A stretch of 64,000 bases of DNA from NCBI RefSeq assembly GCF_020740795.1, contig NC_067282.1:147174858-147238857 (forward strand), given 5' to 3'. Shown piece after piece: positions 41,401 through 53,618 of this stretch. How positions within the stretch are numbered: position 1 is the first letter of the stretch; each line of letters begins with the position of its first letter. The translations under genes and the position numbers were made by a program. The notes beneath the pieces were generated by a model. The model worked only from the letters and a program-made list of their open reading frames with translations. It was not told the DNA's origin and searched no databases. Source of the stretch: Apus apus (Eukaryota > Chordata > Aves > Apodiformes > Apodidae).

Positions 41401-44400
41401 GCTTGCTCTGCATTTCAGGTAACACTGTTGAACGGACGTTCAACATGAGGCACACAGTGGCATAAAAGCATAACATCTACCCAGTTATTTCTGTCATTAT
41501 TTGCATTTGCAGACCTTTCTCAACATGTTTTTAGAGTCAGCCTCAAAGTCAGGCAAGAATTACATGTCATCCACTACCTTGTTAGAACTCCCTGACATAG
41601 GATGGAGTAAAGTTGAATATCTTAGGCTGTGCGTGTGAAATATATAATGTTTCTGTTGTGTGTGATTTAACTGATTATTCTTTATATTCCCTGAATCTAA
41701 ATGTTGTTCCTGTCTCCAATATATATTTTACACCAATAATGTTAGGAGCTTGGCTGAAAAAGCAAAAGGTACAAGAGACATAGGATAAAAATAATGTTCC
41801 ATTTGAAGACTGATGTAGAATATTTCTCATTTTCCCTCATTGCATCATGTTAACGATGTAACTTGCAAGCTGTCTTCTCTGGAATCCTACTTATGTTTGT
41901 TTCTGTAAGGTGTTTGACATCCTTTTGGGGAGCTATTAAAATTCAAGGTGCTACCTCTTACCTTGTAGGAATCAGGAGCTCAACTTGTTTGGGCATGTTA
42001 AGCACAAACTTAGTTTTAAGTTAGTATGTACACATCTCCATGTTTTCTAGAACTAGCTATGTTTGAACTAATCTTTAAAGAAGTCACCTGAAATTTAACC
42101 TCTCATATATTTTTTTCTAGACTCTTGTATATGACTGACTGAAGCAGTTAGCTGGCCAGCATTAAACAGGCATCCAGAAACTAACTTAGAGTATCAACCC
42201 ATGATTCCACTTCTCAATTCACCTGATGTTTTCTCATGTTTCTTTTGTACCTACCTTTGTCATATACATTTCCTAGTAAACCTGAGTGAGCCAGACTCAC
42301 TGAGTAGTTGTTGTAGGTGTGGGTTTGGGGAATTCCATGAAAAACATTTACAGGACATATGTATGGCTCAGATGTAGCGTAACTGCCAGGTCTCTTGCTT
42401 TTTTCCTGAATTCAGTGATAATTCAAAATGTAGGCAGTGAGCCCTCTTCTGAGGTCTCTCTTAAAGGAATTAGATATGTGTTTATTCGATTCTGTGGGCT
42501 TCTGTGGCTGATGAGAGTGGAAGTGGAAACAGCAACATGGCCAAAAAACATACCTAATTTTTTATCTTAACTGATAACTTTTCCCCTTATATTTCTATTC
42601 TCTAGACTTTTACCCATTGAAATGTAGAAAAAAACCCCTTACAGGCAATTTTGGACCTTACCATTTATTTTACCTCAAAAAGAAATTGGAAAGAACGTGG
42701 TCAAATAGAAGCCCTTGGAAAAGGCAGCTTCATTTGAAGTTTAAAACCAAAGCCTCCTAACTTACCATCAAGATACAGGTTCTCTTTAGTACCAGTTTGT
42801 AAAAATCCCCAATTCAGCACTTCCCTGATAATATAGGAAGCATTTATTTGCTAGGCATAGCATTTTATTTCCACATAAATGTTTGCTTCATCAAAGCATA
42901 AAACCCCATTATTTGGAACATCTGTTTTTCAGTCACCTTCAGAGTATAAAAGCAAGAGGAATTCTATTTTTAAAGAATTTATTTTACCAGTCTGCAGTTC
43001 CTTAAATTTTATTTTTTTTCTCTAGAATTCTGGCAGAAATCTGACCTCATTCTAATCCTTCAATAAAGACAGAATGTGCTTGAATTTTTTTGTAACATGA
43101 CAATTATAACACCAATAATAGCTTTTAAATAGTTTTTCCATTCCAGAGGATTTAAAGATAACAAATTCAGAGCATTAGACAAGTTTTCATGTCTCCAATT
43201 GAATTTGATCAACCGGTTACCTCTCCCAACTACTTATTGCTACCTTCCTCCCAACCATACAGCTTCCTTCCTTTCAGATGACCTGTTTTAAGTCTTCACT
43301 ACTCTACTTTTTCCATCTCAGCCTTGTGTAGGAAATATCTATCTAACTCCCTGGTGGGACTTAAGTTAGATATCTGTCCCTGAAAATGGACATTTTGTCA
43401 GAGTCTCGAACTGCTATGCTTTTGGTGGTTGCATATTTAAAGAGTTCCCTAACTTAGTGGTACCAGTCATGTATTATGATAATAACTTGCATGGAAATGA
43501 TGTCAAAATGTGATCCCGCACTTCGTCTTAACAGAAGAAATTGTCAAAATTGGGCCAACATGTTAAGACTATTTATAATTATTTAAGACAAAAATACCTG
43601 CAGCAGAAATAGCTGGAGGAAAATTCCTAACGAACATTTCATCTTTTCATTGAAAGCCCAGATTTACTTCTCTTTTCAGTACTCAGGCATTTCATGCCAA
43701 CATACAGTTTGCTTTTCTGATGACATTGCACATTTTCCATGAAAGGTGGTGCAGAAATCTCGTATTGTATTAAAAATATTTTCTTCCCATTTTAAGTGGA
43801 AATTAATTTCCTTTTATAGTGTCTCATACTATTTCTATATATTTTGAAGTTAGAAATAAAATATATGCCCTTCATAGGCCTTATACTAGTCGCCTGTAGA
43901 GTGTCGAATTTCATTTGAAGTAAAGGTCAGCTTGCATTCTTATAATGAAAAAAGTACCTTGGATTCTTATAATGTATAGTATTGGTATTTTCGTTAATAG
44001 TCCACTCATTAGTTCTGTTCTCTAGCTCAATAAACTCAGGAGTCCCAGACTGGCTCCATTATTTTCTTCCACCGCTTTTTGTTATAGTCATATTTTTCTA
44101 TTCCTGGTAATTTACAGAGGATTTAAAAATAATTTAGGTCCTGTTTAAAAATATATATTGATTTTTCTTCTTGTTCAGCACCTACAGATGTGGTTCTTTA
44201 AGAAATGCTTGTGTGTTCTGTCTGCCTGAACCTGGTATATATCTTGTCTTAAAAATGTTAAGATTGCATTATATTTATAGTGTTTGCTTCTATGTAAATC
44301 TGGTACAGATCTATTAATTGTGGGGGTTTTTTTCATCTACCACAATTTCTAAGGCCTTCTTTTTCTTTAAATTTCTGTCCTTTTTTTTTTTCCAATTGTG

Positions 44401-44445
44401 TCTGTTTTGTGGTAACTGTCATCACTGTATCCAAAACAATTTAGG
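38446..44445. other. Intergenic region without recognised gene
   Basis: Only an 81-bp tandem duplication (41061-41222) stands out. Otherwise A/T-rich, with no coding similarity seen. Confidence 0.55.
41061..41222. repeat. Two-copy tandem duplication, 81-bp unit
   Basis: Copies at 41061-41141 and 41142-41222 both start gggaagaagctgggaaggaa and end near tataaaaatt. They differ at a handful of positions. On the minus strand the unit gives a repeated peptide (CALFLPSFFP), which has no recognised meaning. Confidence 0.92.
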
Positions 44446-44502
44446 AGTTGGAACTAGATGATTTTTAAGGTCCCTTCCAACCTAAACCATGTTGTGATTT
44501 TA
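44446..44502 (+). mobile_element. CR1 3'-tail fragment
   Basis: gttggaactagatgatttttaaggtcccttccaacctaaaccat is the sense-strand CR1 3' end. About 57 bp are retained, opposite in orientation to the copy at 11143. Confidence 0.85.
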
Positions 44503-47500
44503 TAAAATCTTGGTGCAGATCCTTTAAAATCAACCTATCCTGAGACTTGATAATAGTTATCAGAGATATTTTTTCTCTTTCCATATGAATGTTAGAATAA
44601 GAAATTCAAGGAAGAAACTGTTTGCCACAAGGAGATCTGAGTGCAATTGATAGCTGGGAATTAGGTCTCCATGCTTCTCCTGTTCTTATGTGCTTATTTA
44701 TGCATCCAGCATGAGCAACAATCAGAGACAAGATATTGAGCTTGATGGACTTTTGATCAGAGACATTTCAGCCATTCTTGTCTTCTTAAGACTTGCTTTT
44801 AAATGCTGCCTCCCTCCAGCTCACAATTAAAGTGAATGGACTTTGCATTCCCTACATACTGTGTTTTTTGAACTACAAAAATGAGTCCAAACAATTCCAA
44901 ATCCTTGCACTACAGCCAGCAACCGTACTATTAGCTGCTTTTAACAGTTTTCTTTGAAGGCATGTGTATATTCTGTGAGTATTTCCTTTTACCAAATAGT
45001 CACCCTCCTCCAGTTTGTTTCTAGGCTCTACCTGAAGTGTTATCATCAGGAAGTAGTTTTGCACCCTTACCCAACCCGTGCCAGAAAGCACTGTTCCAGA
45101 GTTGCCTAATTCTGTAAGCATTTAATTATATAAACATTTTTTCCAGTTGCCTTTCAAATTTTCTAGATGATTAGAGATCCGGATGTAACATAAAACACTT
45201 AAGGATCACCATGTGCAGCCATCCCCACATTCCCCGAAGATTTGTAGCTTAAGGAAGTCGATAATATCTTGATACTTAATATCCCTGAGTAGATTTTCCT
45301 CCAGTTTCTTTTAGAAAAGGTATTTTTTCTAAGTTTCTGCAACATCCTGTAGACATCTTCTGTAAATTGATTATTTGTTGTGTGAAGCATCCTTTGCTGG
45401 TTGTGTACTTATTTCCTGTGGTGTCCTTCAGTGTCCCTTCTAACACAAGGGCTGTATTAGAACTGAAAGGTATCTCGATGCATATTCTCTAAGTTAATAC
45501 TGATTTAATAGATTTCTGCCATCCCCTCTCTTTTTTTCTCCAGGTTGAGGAAGCAATGCTGCTTTTATCAAAATCTAGAAATGACCCAGCCTAACTAGAT
45601 CAGTTCCTTCCTTCTTCCTAGTGCTGCCCAGGATCCAGATGCTGCACTTTTTGCTGATAGAAGCCCCCTGCATTGTCCAAACTGGCATCTGTTTCTATAT
45701 CATACCTAATTCTAAAGAACAGACCTTTCACCTGATGTAATTTCAGACATTTTGTTTTAAAATGTGGGTAAGAGCTGCCTCTTTTTAGTGTTGCATTTCA
45801 GTGGCATGTTTACTTGTTATGGAAATAAGCAATTTGGAAACAGCCTTTTCAGTGGTTACTGGAAATTCAAATTTAGATGTCTCACTGAGACTCAGCTTCA
45901 GGGTGAAGAAGTGCCAAAGCCTGGATTTAATAAACAGGTCTGCTATTCAAGGCTTTCTCCTAAATGGTGGAAAATGGAAGGTTAAACTCCTGAAACCAAG
46001 GAGGCAACTGAACTCATGTTGCTGCTGTCCTGGGCAGCACTGCCATCATTCTGCTAGAATGCATGCCACTGTCCTATTTGCCAGCTGGGCTTTAAAAGAA
46101 AAGGAGGTGCTGGGATTTCAAACAACTTATTTCTCACTAGCTAGATAAATTGCTTTTGCTTCCTGTGAGGTGCTGTGGCTGCTGATTATAGTTTGAGATA
46201 CAAAACTGCCTCCAGGAGCTTCAGAGGAGAGTAAAGTATTGCCTTCTGGAGACAACGAAAGCATACGTATTTTAGTACCTAAATTGTAAAGTCTGCCTTT
46301 TATTGACCTGGCCATAAGTCTATGCAGTGGAAAGGCAGGCTTGCTACGTTGCAGTATTATTGCAGTACTGTAGCTATTGTATGCCTGTCTTTTCAGCTTT
46401 TCCGAAGTAGACACAAATGCTTCCTTCTATTCTTTGGCATTCAAAAGGCTCTGTCACCCAGCCTTATCATTTGTCAAATATCAGCTTTACAATTTAGGGG
46501 GAATGGGACAGAAATGGGTTACTGAATTAATCCTGAACAATCTAAATGGCCCTTCCATCTGAAGGCATGTTTCTTCCACAGATAGCTCTGTTACTTGGAA
46601 TATTATTAGTTCTTGTTTGGCTTCCCTAGTTTTGCCATTAAGGGTTATTAAAATACTGTATTCCTTCTATCTGCTTTCACTTGAATCAAAAGACTTCCAT
46701 TTTTACTCTTTATCAGGCTCACCTCCTAGTGACAGTCTTTCCTTTATCCATTGCTATTTTTATGCATACCCTCATATTATGCCTGTCTTGCTCTGATAGT
46801 TTTCCACTGAAGTGTTATTGGCTTAGAGGTGGTTTAGCTATCCTAATACGTAAGGGAGTACTCGTTATAACCATACATTAATCAAAGTAACTATTTCATC
46901 TTTCACTTTAAAATCTTCTTTTAGTCAGGGTTGGTGTTGTTTTTATTCCCCAAAGCACTTTTTGTTAGTAGTTCCTTGTGCTTCTGTTGTGGTTTCTGGT
47001 TTTTTGTCTTCACGGGGCTTCCCAACAGAAAGTCACTTCCTTTGGTTATATGGAGCCAAAGAAGCAGCTTCCTGAGAAACCCTGCTGACCTGGACAACTG
47101 GACCAATATATTGGGTCAAGTTGTAAAGTGGCGGCTTTAGATGTGGGTTTAGATGGGAAAACCCATAGAAAAGCTCCTTTGTCCACTCACGTAACTTCAG
47201 CCTTCAAGCTGCATTTCTTTTTCTTAGGCCCCAGAACAGATAATTAAATGTTTAGACCTAACTTCTGCAATTATTTATTCAAATGCCTAATTTTATGACT
47301 GCAACTATTTGATGATTCTAAGTGGAGTGGAATATGTTACAGATATAAAATTAATCAATTAAATAGATCTATTAAGATTGTATCATAAGTCTTTAAAGCA
47401 TAAAAGCATTAAGATTCAAACATATAAGTAGTTCCATTTATATCTTTTACATTAAGATAATATGTAATTCTAAAATAGTCTAAAAGTAGAGAGTATCTTA

Positions 47501-50177
47501 AGAAATAGCAAGACATTTTTTCTTTGGATCTATATAGACCAGAAAATTATTAACTGTAAAAGGGTTAAAGTGTATTAAAAGCATCATATTTTAGAGAAAT
47601 ATTAAAATTAAAATCATAAACCTGAGATGGGAATCCCAATGTGATATACAAAGGCTTAATATTCAAAGGTAAGGAAATGAGTCTGATTGAGATAATCTCT
47701 CGTTTTAGTGTTAAAATTCCATTCATAAAATATTTTCAGTATCTTTTTTTTTCCTTAAGAAGATAAAAGGTTTTGTATGTAAGACATGATAATGGTTGTG
47801 ATGTAAGATGAGGTAATGGTTGGACAAAACTCTTTTTAAAAACGTGGCTATAAAATAGTCTTACAAGGTTTAAAATGCAAAATTGCCACTTTTTCTGTTT
47901 AACCAACTGTAATGCGTTATGAGATAGCCAAAGAATTAAAACAAATCAGGAAGTGAGGGAAGAATGTGCAACATTAGTGCTGGCACAGCAAGTTTCCCCT
48001 CACTGTACTGAAAATAATAATAGCATCAACTAATGTGCCAGAACCTCTGTTGTACACATCCTCAGTGATCCTCTGGTTTTGGTGCTCTATACCAATTTCC
48101 ACCAGCTAAGGAACCGATACTACAACTCCACCAATTACAACAAAAGTCTATTTTTTGCATTGCAGAGAGTTTGCCATTTGTAGAATGGTTTGTAAGGCAA
48201 GTGAAGAGTTTGAACTTATGATATATCCTTATCTTCTGGTATTTGGATAAATGATCAAGTTTGTTGAAACACATAGGCTAAAGCCTCCCAAGACAAATGG
48301 AATCATTAGACTCAGTCTCATAATCTGATTTGCTTATATGACGTGATGCCATAATTGTGTTTTTTGGTTTGTTGTTCCCTTTCGGTTTTTTTTCTGTATG
48401 TATTCTACACTAGATTATCTGACAAAAAGAATGATAAACAATAGTACTTAGTTACTAAGTAGCATTTATTTCCTTTTTGTGTTTGGTGTTCTGTTGTTTT
48501 GGTTTTGTTCTGTTTTTAAGGAGGGTTTTCATTGGAATTCAGGCATTTTATGAGCCCACTTATTTGACATTCAGGCTGCAGACTGATTCCCTGAGAAACC
48601 CTCACTCTTGCATTATCACTGCACTCTCCACATAAAAGAAGGGAGCTCTCCGTGCTTTTGTCCCTGTTCTTGCTGTGTAGAGAGAAGACTGAATTCTGGC
48701 TGCAAGAAACTTCCCAGTTTTCTTTTGAACCTGGAATGGACAGCACCACTAGCACGTAATGGCAGAGATTTGTAATTTTGCTGGTCAATATGGTTAAACT
48801 GAGAAGGTGAGGACAGGCATGTCATCCCTTGACCCTTTCGCTTTCAAGGAGGTGACATCTGTGCTTGTGTAATTGTGAACCTACACCCATAAGGATTCAT
48901 GATAAAAATTATTACAGAGATGCATGGCCAGGAGAGGGGTGGCAAAAGGGTCTGCCAAGGGCCAGAATAAGTATTTAAACACAGAAATTCTCCGTGGCTG
49001 TCATATTCACTAATTTCTGATTTCTGGGGATTGCTGAGTTGGTAGGCAGTCTGTTCTGTATGGGCAAATGACTCCCTGGAACAAAATAATTTCTACAACT
49101 AGTTTTTTGGGGGTTGGTTTTTGTTTGGTTGAATTTTTGGGGTTGGTTTGGTTGGTTGGTTGGTTTTTTCTAAGAAGTGCCTTCCATTGTGTTTGGTCTA
49201 AATGTGTTATTTGGGCAGTTACAAGTTGCCTGACAGTTCAAAAAATCTGAGAAAACTCCAAATGTCTGCTGAGAAAACTTGCCATTTCAAGCTCTACACT
49301 CCTTTTGGAAGGGAGAGACCTTTTTTTATTCTACGTTTGAACAATGGATCATGCAAGAGTGTTTATACTTTCTCAAGCCCTCTGGGAAGAGCTGTAATAC
49401 ATTACTTAGTTTTGTCTTTTGTTCAAAGAGAGATAAAAATGCTTCTTATGTACCATTACTATGAACTAGTTTTAGTGCCAAGCAAGACAAGAAACAGAGA
49501 AATAAAGTTCTGAAACTTAAACAATCATTCTGTTATTGGAAATTTATTTTTTAAACTGCAGAGGAAAGAGAAGAGCTAGGTGTTGTGTTTTCTAACTGAT
49601 AGCAAATTTTTATATCAGGCACATCAATTGTTTGAGAATTTGCAATGTGAATAGTGAGTTCTCTTTCTAAGGCTTGTATCTGGAATCTGCCTCCCCATGC
49701 AATGCAAAAATCAAAGCAGGCTTTCTTCTGTAGTAGCATTTATTGGTAGAGTACTGTCCTGTACTTGACTGTACTGTGGTTTGTGGAGGGATAAGCAGTC
49801 TGTGTTAGTTAACACCCAGTCCTGAGCTTCATCTTACTCCACCTTTTCTGAACCTTACAGGCTTTCCCAGGCAGGTAGCCTCACCCCTTGCTCTGAGCTT
49901 GTGATGGGCCAAAGATGCAATGTACAAGTGAATTACAGAGTTTAAATCTACCCTATTGAGACAACATTCACTCCTGGTTTTACGCTCTGTGTTTGTGCCA
50001 TGACTGGCACATTCCAGTTTCTTCTGAAGCCTTTAATGCCCTGCCTTATGATGTAGCCTCTTATTTGCAGTGAGGACATTCTGATTGAGCAATTTGATTT
50101 AGGAAGACTGATCGTTTTAATGGTGTTAAAACCAATAGCTTTAATCGCTCAGCATTCCCCCTCTTTTACAACTGGGG
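44503..50177. other. Intergenic A/T-rich region
   Basis: No gene was recognised. The stretch 47230-47950 is particularly A/T-rich. A G/T-rich block (ttggttggttggttgg) lies at about 49100-49167. Confidence 0.55.
49100..49167. repeat. G/T-rich low-complexity tract
   Basis: Runs such as tttttgggggttggttttt and ttggttggttggttgg form the reverse-complement type of the A/C tracts near 7300-7535. Confidence 0.7.
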
Positions 50178-50791
50178 TGTGTTAGCCCTGGCCAGCAGCC
50201 ACACACCCAACACAGTTGCTCATGCACTTGGGGAATTTAACCTAATTTATTGCCATAATATATTTACTCACTGATTTGGGTATTGGGAAGTGAAGAAGAC
50301 AAACATTAAAGCATCTTTCCTTCTGCTTTCCCAGGCCCAACAACACTCCAGACACATCTCCCCTCTTGCTATCTCTCCAGATTACTCACAGTCCCTTGGG
50401 TGAGGCGATGGGTGTCACAGGGGTTTGGGGTCAGGATGTAGCAGTTTCCTCTCCTTGTTTCTCACCGTTTTCTTCTGCTGCTGCTTCCTTCTTTCTCATT
50501 TCCTCTCCTCCAGTGTGGGCCCTCCATGGGCCACAGCCCCTTTGGAGGTGTGCCTGCTCAGTCATGGAACACCTCCAACTCCTCTGACCTTTTTGTCCCT
50601 TTATTGCCTTGTTTCCCTCCTTGCCCCCTTTGGTGTTCCCTTCCAAGTTTGTCTCCTCAGATTTGACATTTTCTGCCCTTCCCTCAGTATGTTTTCACAG
50701 AGGCACCACACACATGGCTGATGGGCTCCTCTTTGGCATGTGACAGGCCTGTTGCACACCCAGCTGGAACTGATGTGACCAGCACAGGACA
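50178..50791 (-). mobile_element. LTR-like block, avian ERV type, diverged
   Basis: Begins TGTGTTAGCCCTGGCCAGCA on + and a plausible far end is ...CCAGCACAGGACA at 50791. The start (ccctggccagcagccacacac...gttgctca) matches the inverted 3' terminus of the LTRs at 10497 and 20760. The interior tgtgggccctccatgggccacag resembles an inverted unit of LTR family C. It lies 1.3 kb before the candidate SPIC first exon. No TSD was seen. Confidence 0.6.
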
Positions 50792-51227
50792 GCCCTAACC
50801 TCCTCTGCTAGGGCTACCCCTGCAGTTGCATGGCCAGGATAAGTGGGGAGCAAAGTGGGGCAGAACGGTAACTGTCCAGCTTCAGGCAGACTAGTAGGAG
50901 TGAGCAGCTCAGGCTGCACCATCAGAGAGCCTATTAGCATGCAATTTATTGGAAAGGAACCCAGGAGGGATCTTGAAGGTCATTCATCATTTTAAATCCA
51001 ATACAAACTTCTACTTTAGGAAAGAACTGAACCATAAAATCTACGCTTTTCCATGTTGCAAAGTAAAGTTAACCGCACATGGAAAGGAAGTTAATTGTGT
51101 AACTGTGTTTTGGCCTGAAATACAGTACTGAGTCACATTTTGATATCACACCAGGGAAGTGCTACAAAATGGAGCTTGTAGTTATGCATGTATGTTATAC
51201 ATCTATGTATAAATGTATTTCAGACAT

Positions 51228-51247
51228 AATAAATAAATAAATAAATA
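51228..51247. repeat. (AAAT)n microsatellite
   Basis: About five units of aaat (ataaataaataaataaata). Confidence 0.85.
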
Positions 51248-52064
51248 CCTGAAACTTTGTGATGCAAATTGTGAAAGGGCAGATTGCATCTGAAACCAGC
51301 AGATAATGGTGGATGCTAGCATCGGCTTCAAAACACTTGCACTCAGCATTCACAGCCAGGCTCATTCCTGGCTATGGTTATTGGTTAAGGGAGCATAGAC
51401 AAATATTGTAAGAAGTAATTAATATTTTACAGAATCTTCATGGAAAATGCTGAAGAAATTTTGTAAATTGTGCTTCTGAAAGACTTGGCTACAAAGAGCT
51501 AGAGTGAAGGACAGATTATGTTAGCATAAGAAGTTTGTTCTAGTTCTGTAGGATGCAGCATCATGGCTTGTAGCTGCTCAGAATGTGTGTGAGAAATCAG
51601 CAACTACACCTTGTCTGGATCTGTATGGAACACCTTAGTAAATGCTTAAGAGCTGGGCCTGGGCTGCAGAGACGAGCTCTGAAGTGGAGTTCTGCAATTA
51701 CCTCTAATTGTGGAGCCTAGTTTAGTTGGCTTCTTGCACTGAGCTAAGCAGGAGGTTCAGGTAAAACATCCAGGTCCAGTGCAGTCTGTATGGGGCAGAT
51801 GAGTGATGTAGGGTTTTACCCTAGACATACCACACTGGTGACAGTTTTGCTAGGATGGGCCATAGCCAAAAGGAGTATCTCCCAGTGCCTAGAACATGCA
51901 TGTCTTGGACAATACGTCAAGAATTTTATTTTATATTAGTATAAATCACCCTTCTTTTGTGCAGCATGAAGGGCCATGCACTATACCTTTACTCTCAAAA
52001 AAATCCCTAGCCAAAACACTTCCCTAAAATCAGCTATTTAATGCAGCCCCTTTGCCAGCCCATT

Positions 52065-52140
52065 GCTGTGGGAACTCAGTCTTTCATTTATTTATGAAAC
52101 CAGACAGATTCTTTTGTTGCGTGCAGAGCTGAAATTCTAG
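52065..52140 (+). other. SPIC: Candidate non-coding first exon of SPIC
   Basis: A consensus donor (ctag|gtaagt) sits at 52141. About 100 bp upstream is a TATA-like ctatttaatg (52033-52042), and an inverted ETS-type core (cacttccct, 52018-52026) lies just before it. SPIC needs a 5' exon before the exon at 53592-53618. This placement is inference, and the start is arbitrary. Confidence 0.35.
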
Positions 52141-52864
52141 GTAAGTGTTCAGACTTTTTTTAAAACTTACTTCAAGTGACTTTTTTCTTTTTGTGGTATG
52201 AATTTAGCTGTGTAAATGGTATGACCATTCAAAAGTATCTTGCCATCACTTGTATGATGCTTTTAGAAACACCAACAGTGACCGTAGATGTTCTGTCGAG
52301 GTTACCAAGAATCAGTTCAGAGTCTGAGCTAGACAGAAGCAATTTAAGGAAAGTGAATAATTTAAAACTAGGAGAACACTGTGTGAGGATATTTACAAAG
52401 GAGATTCATGTCTTTAATTTCCCCAGCTCTATACCCAAAGAATCTCTGGCTACCATTACAGCTTAAGGATTAATGTGGCCCATACTGATTTTAGATAAAA
52501 AATAGATCAGTTTATCGAAATACTTGCTACACTGAAGTCAAAGAGAAAAATTCCATCAAGTCAGTGCGGTCAATTTACTGAATCACTCGGATTTCTCCAT
52601 TTATTCTTGATCATCAAGATTTAAAAAAAAAACTTTTACAGATTTTGACAGCACTTTACAACATTATCAGGTTAGAACATTCATGGTAAGTCTAGGATAA
52701 AATTCTTTTTCATTTATACTTATGTATCTTGTACCTTCTGTGCATTTCCGTCACACAGACACCACACAGACACCACTTTTGCATCTGCTGAAATCACTGA
52801 CAGAATTTCCAATCTTTTCAATAGATAATAATCAAGCTTTTAATGACTGAGATACTGATTAATA

Positions 52865-52906
<42 letters not shown>

Positions 52907-52937
52907 CATCATCATCATTATCATTATCATTATCATT
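52865..52937. repeat. (ATT)n / (ATC)n compound microsatellite
   Basis: About 13 ATT units pass into CATCATCATCATTATCATTATC-type units. It lies in the presumed first intron of SPIC. Confidence 0.95.
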
Positions 52938-53591
52938 TTGAAATAATAATGTAAATGAGAACAAGATTAAAAAAACCTGCAAGGCAACAAAATCTGAGCA
53001 TTATAATCTGTAACAAATAAATCTGTAACAAATAAAAAATACACTCAGGAATTGTTTCTCATTAATGTCATATGTAATGTATACGCCATGTCAATCTGAC
53101 TGAAAATGTGTTTCTTGTGTCATATGCAAGTATTCATTAGGGAAAAAAACTAAGTTTGTTTCAACTATGTCTGAAAAGCAAAAGAACTTAAACAATTGTA
53201 TTTGTTCAGGTTGGAATTTTTGGGAGGAAATTAATTGTGTTAACTAAGACTGACTCTCAGCAATAAGATATTTCCATTTTATATCTTTTACAAATGTGTT
53301 TACAGTGATGTAAATAGTAATCTAAAAGTTACAGTATTAATGAAACTGGAAATTTCAGTAACAAAAACAGCATCAATTTTAGAAAACCCAAAATACAACG
53401 TTGCAATTCTTTAATTTCCTTGGAATACCACTTTCTAATCCTAAATTACTTTTATCTGTATTACTAAATGTATTTTATTCCATCACTGGAAATAATGGGG
53501 CATTATTTAATGTCATTAATTTCATGTATTCTAAGAGAATTCTTGTTTACTTTGTAATATATAATTTTAAAATATTGTTTATTTTCAACAG

Positions 53592-53618
53592 GATTCAGGT
53601 TTTGATATCTAAAGAATG
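53592..53618 (+). CDS. SPIC: SPIC exon with start codon at its last three bases
   Basis: A 27-nt exon between tttattttcaacag and gtaagt. Its last three bases are ATG (53616-53618), so only Met1 is encoded here. Joined to the next exon it reads [11 protein letters not shown], which aligns without gap to the start of mammalian Spi-C. Confidence 0.75.

Noticed and set aside
47230-47950. A/T-rich stretch considered as a possible matrix-attachment region or replication-origin-like site
   Set aside because: Base composition alone is not evidence, and no defining motif was seen.
50366-50721. ORFs of 71-98 codons in the LTR-like block before SPIC
   Set aside because: They sit in degenerate repeat DNA and have no family similarity.
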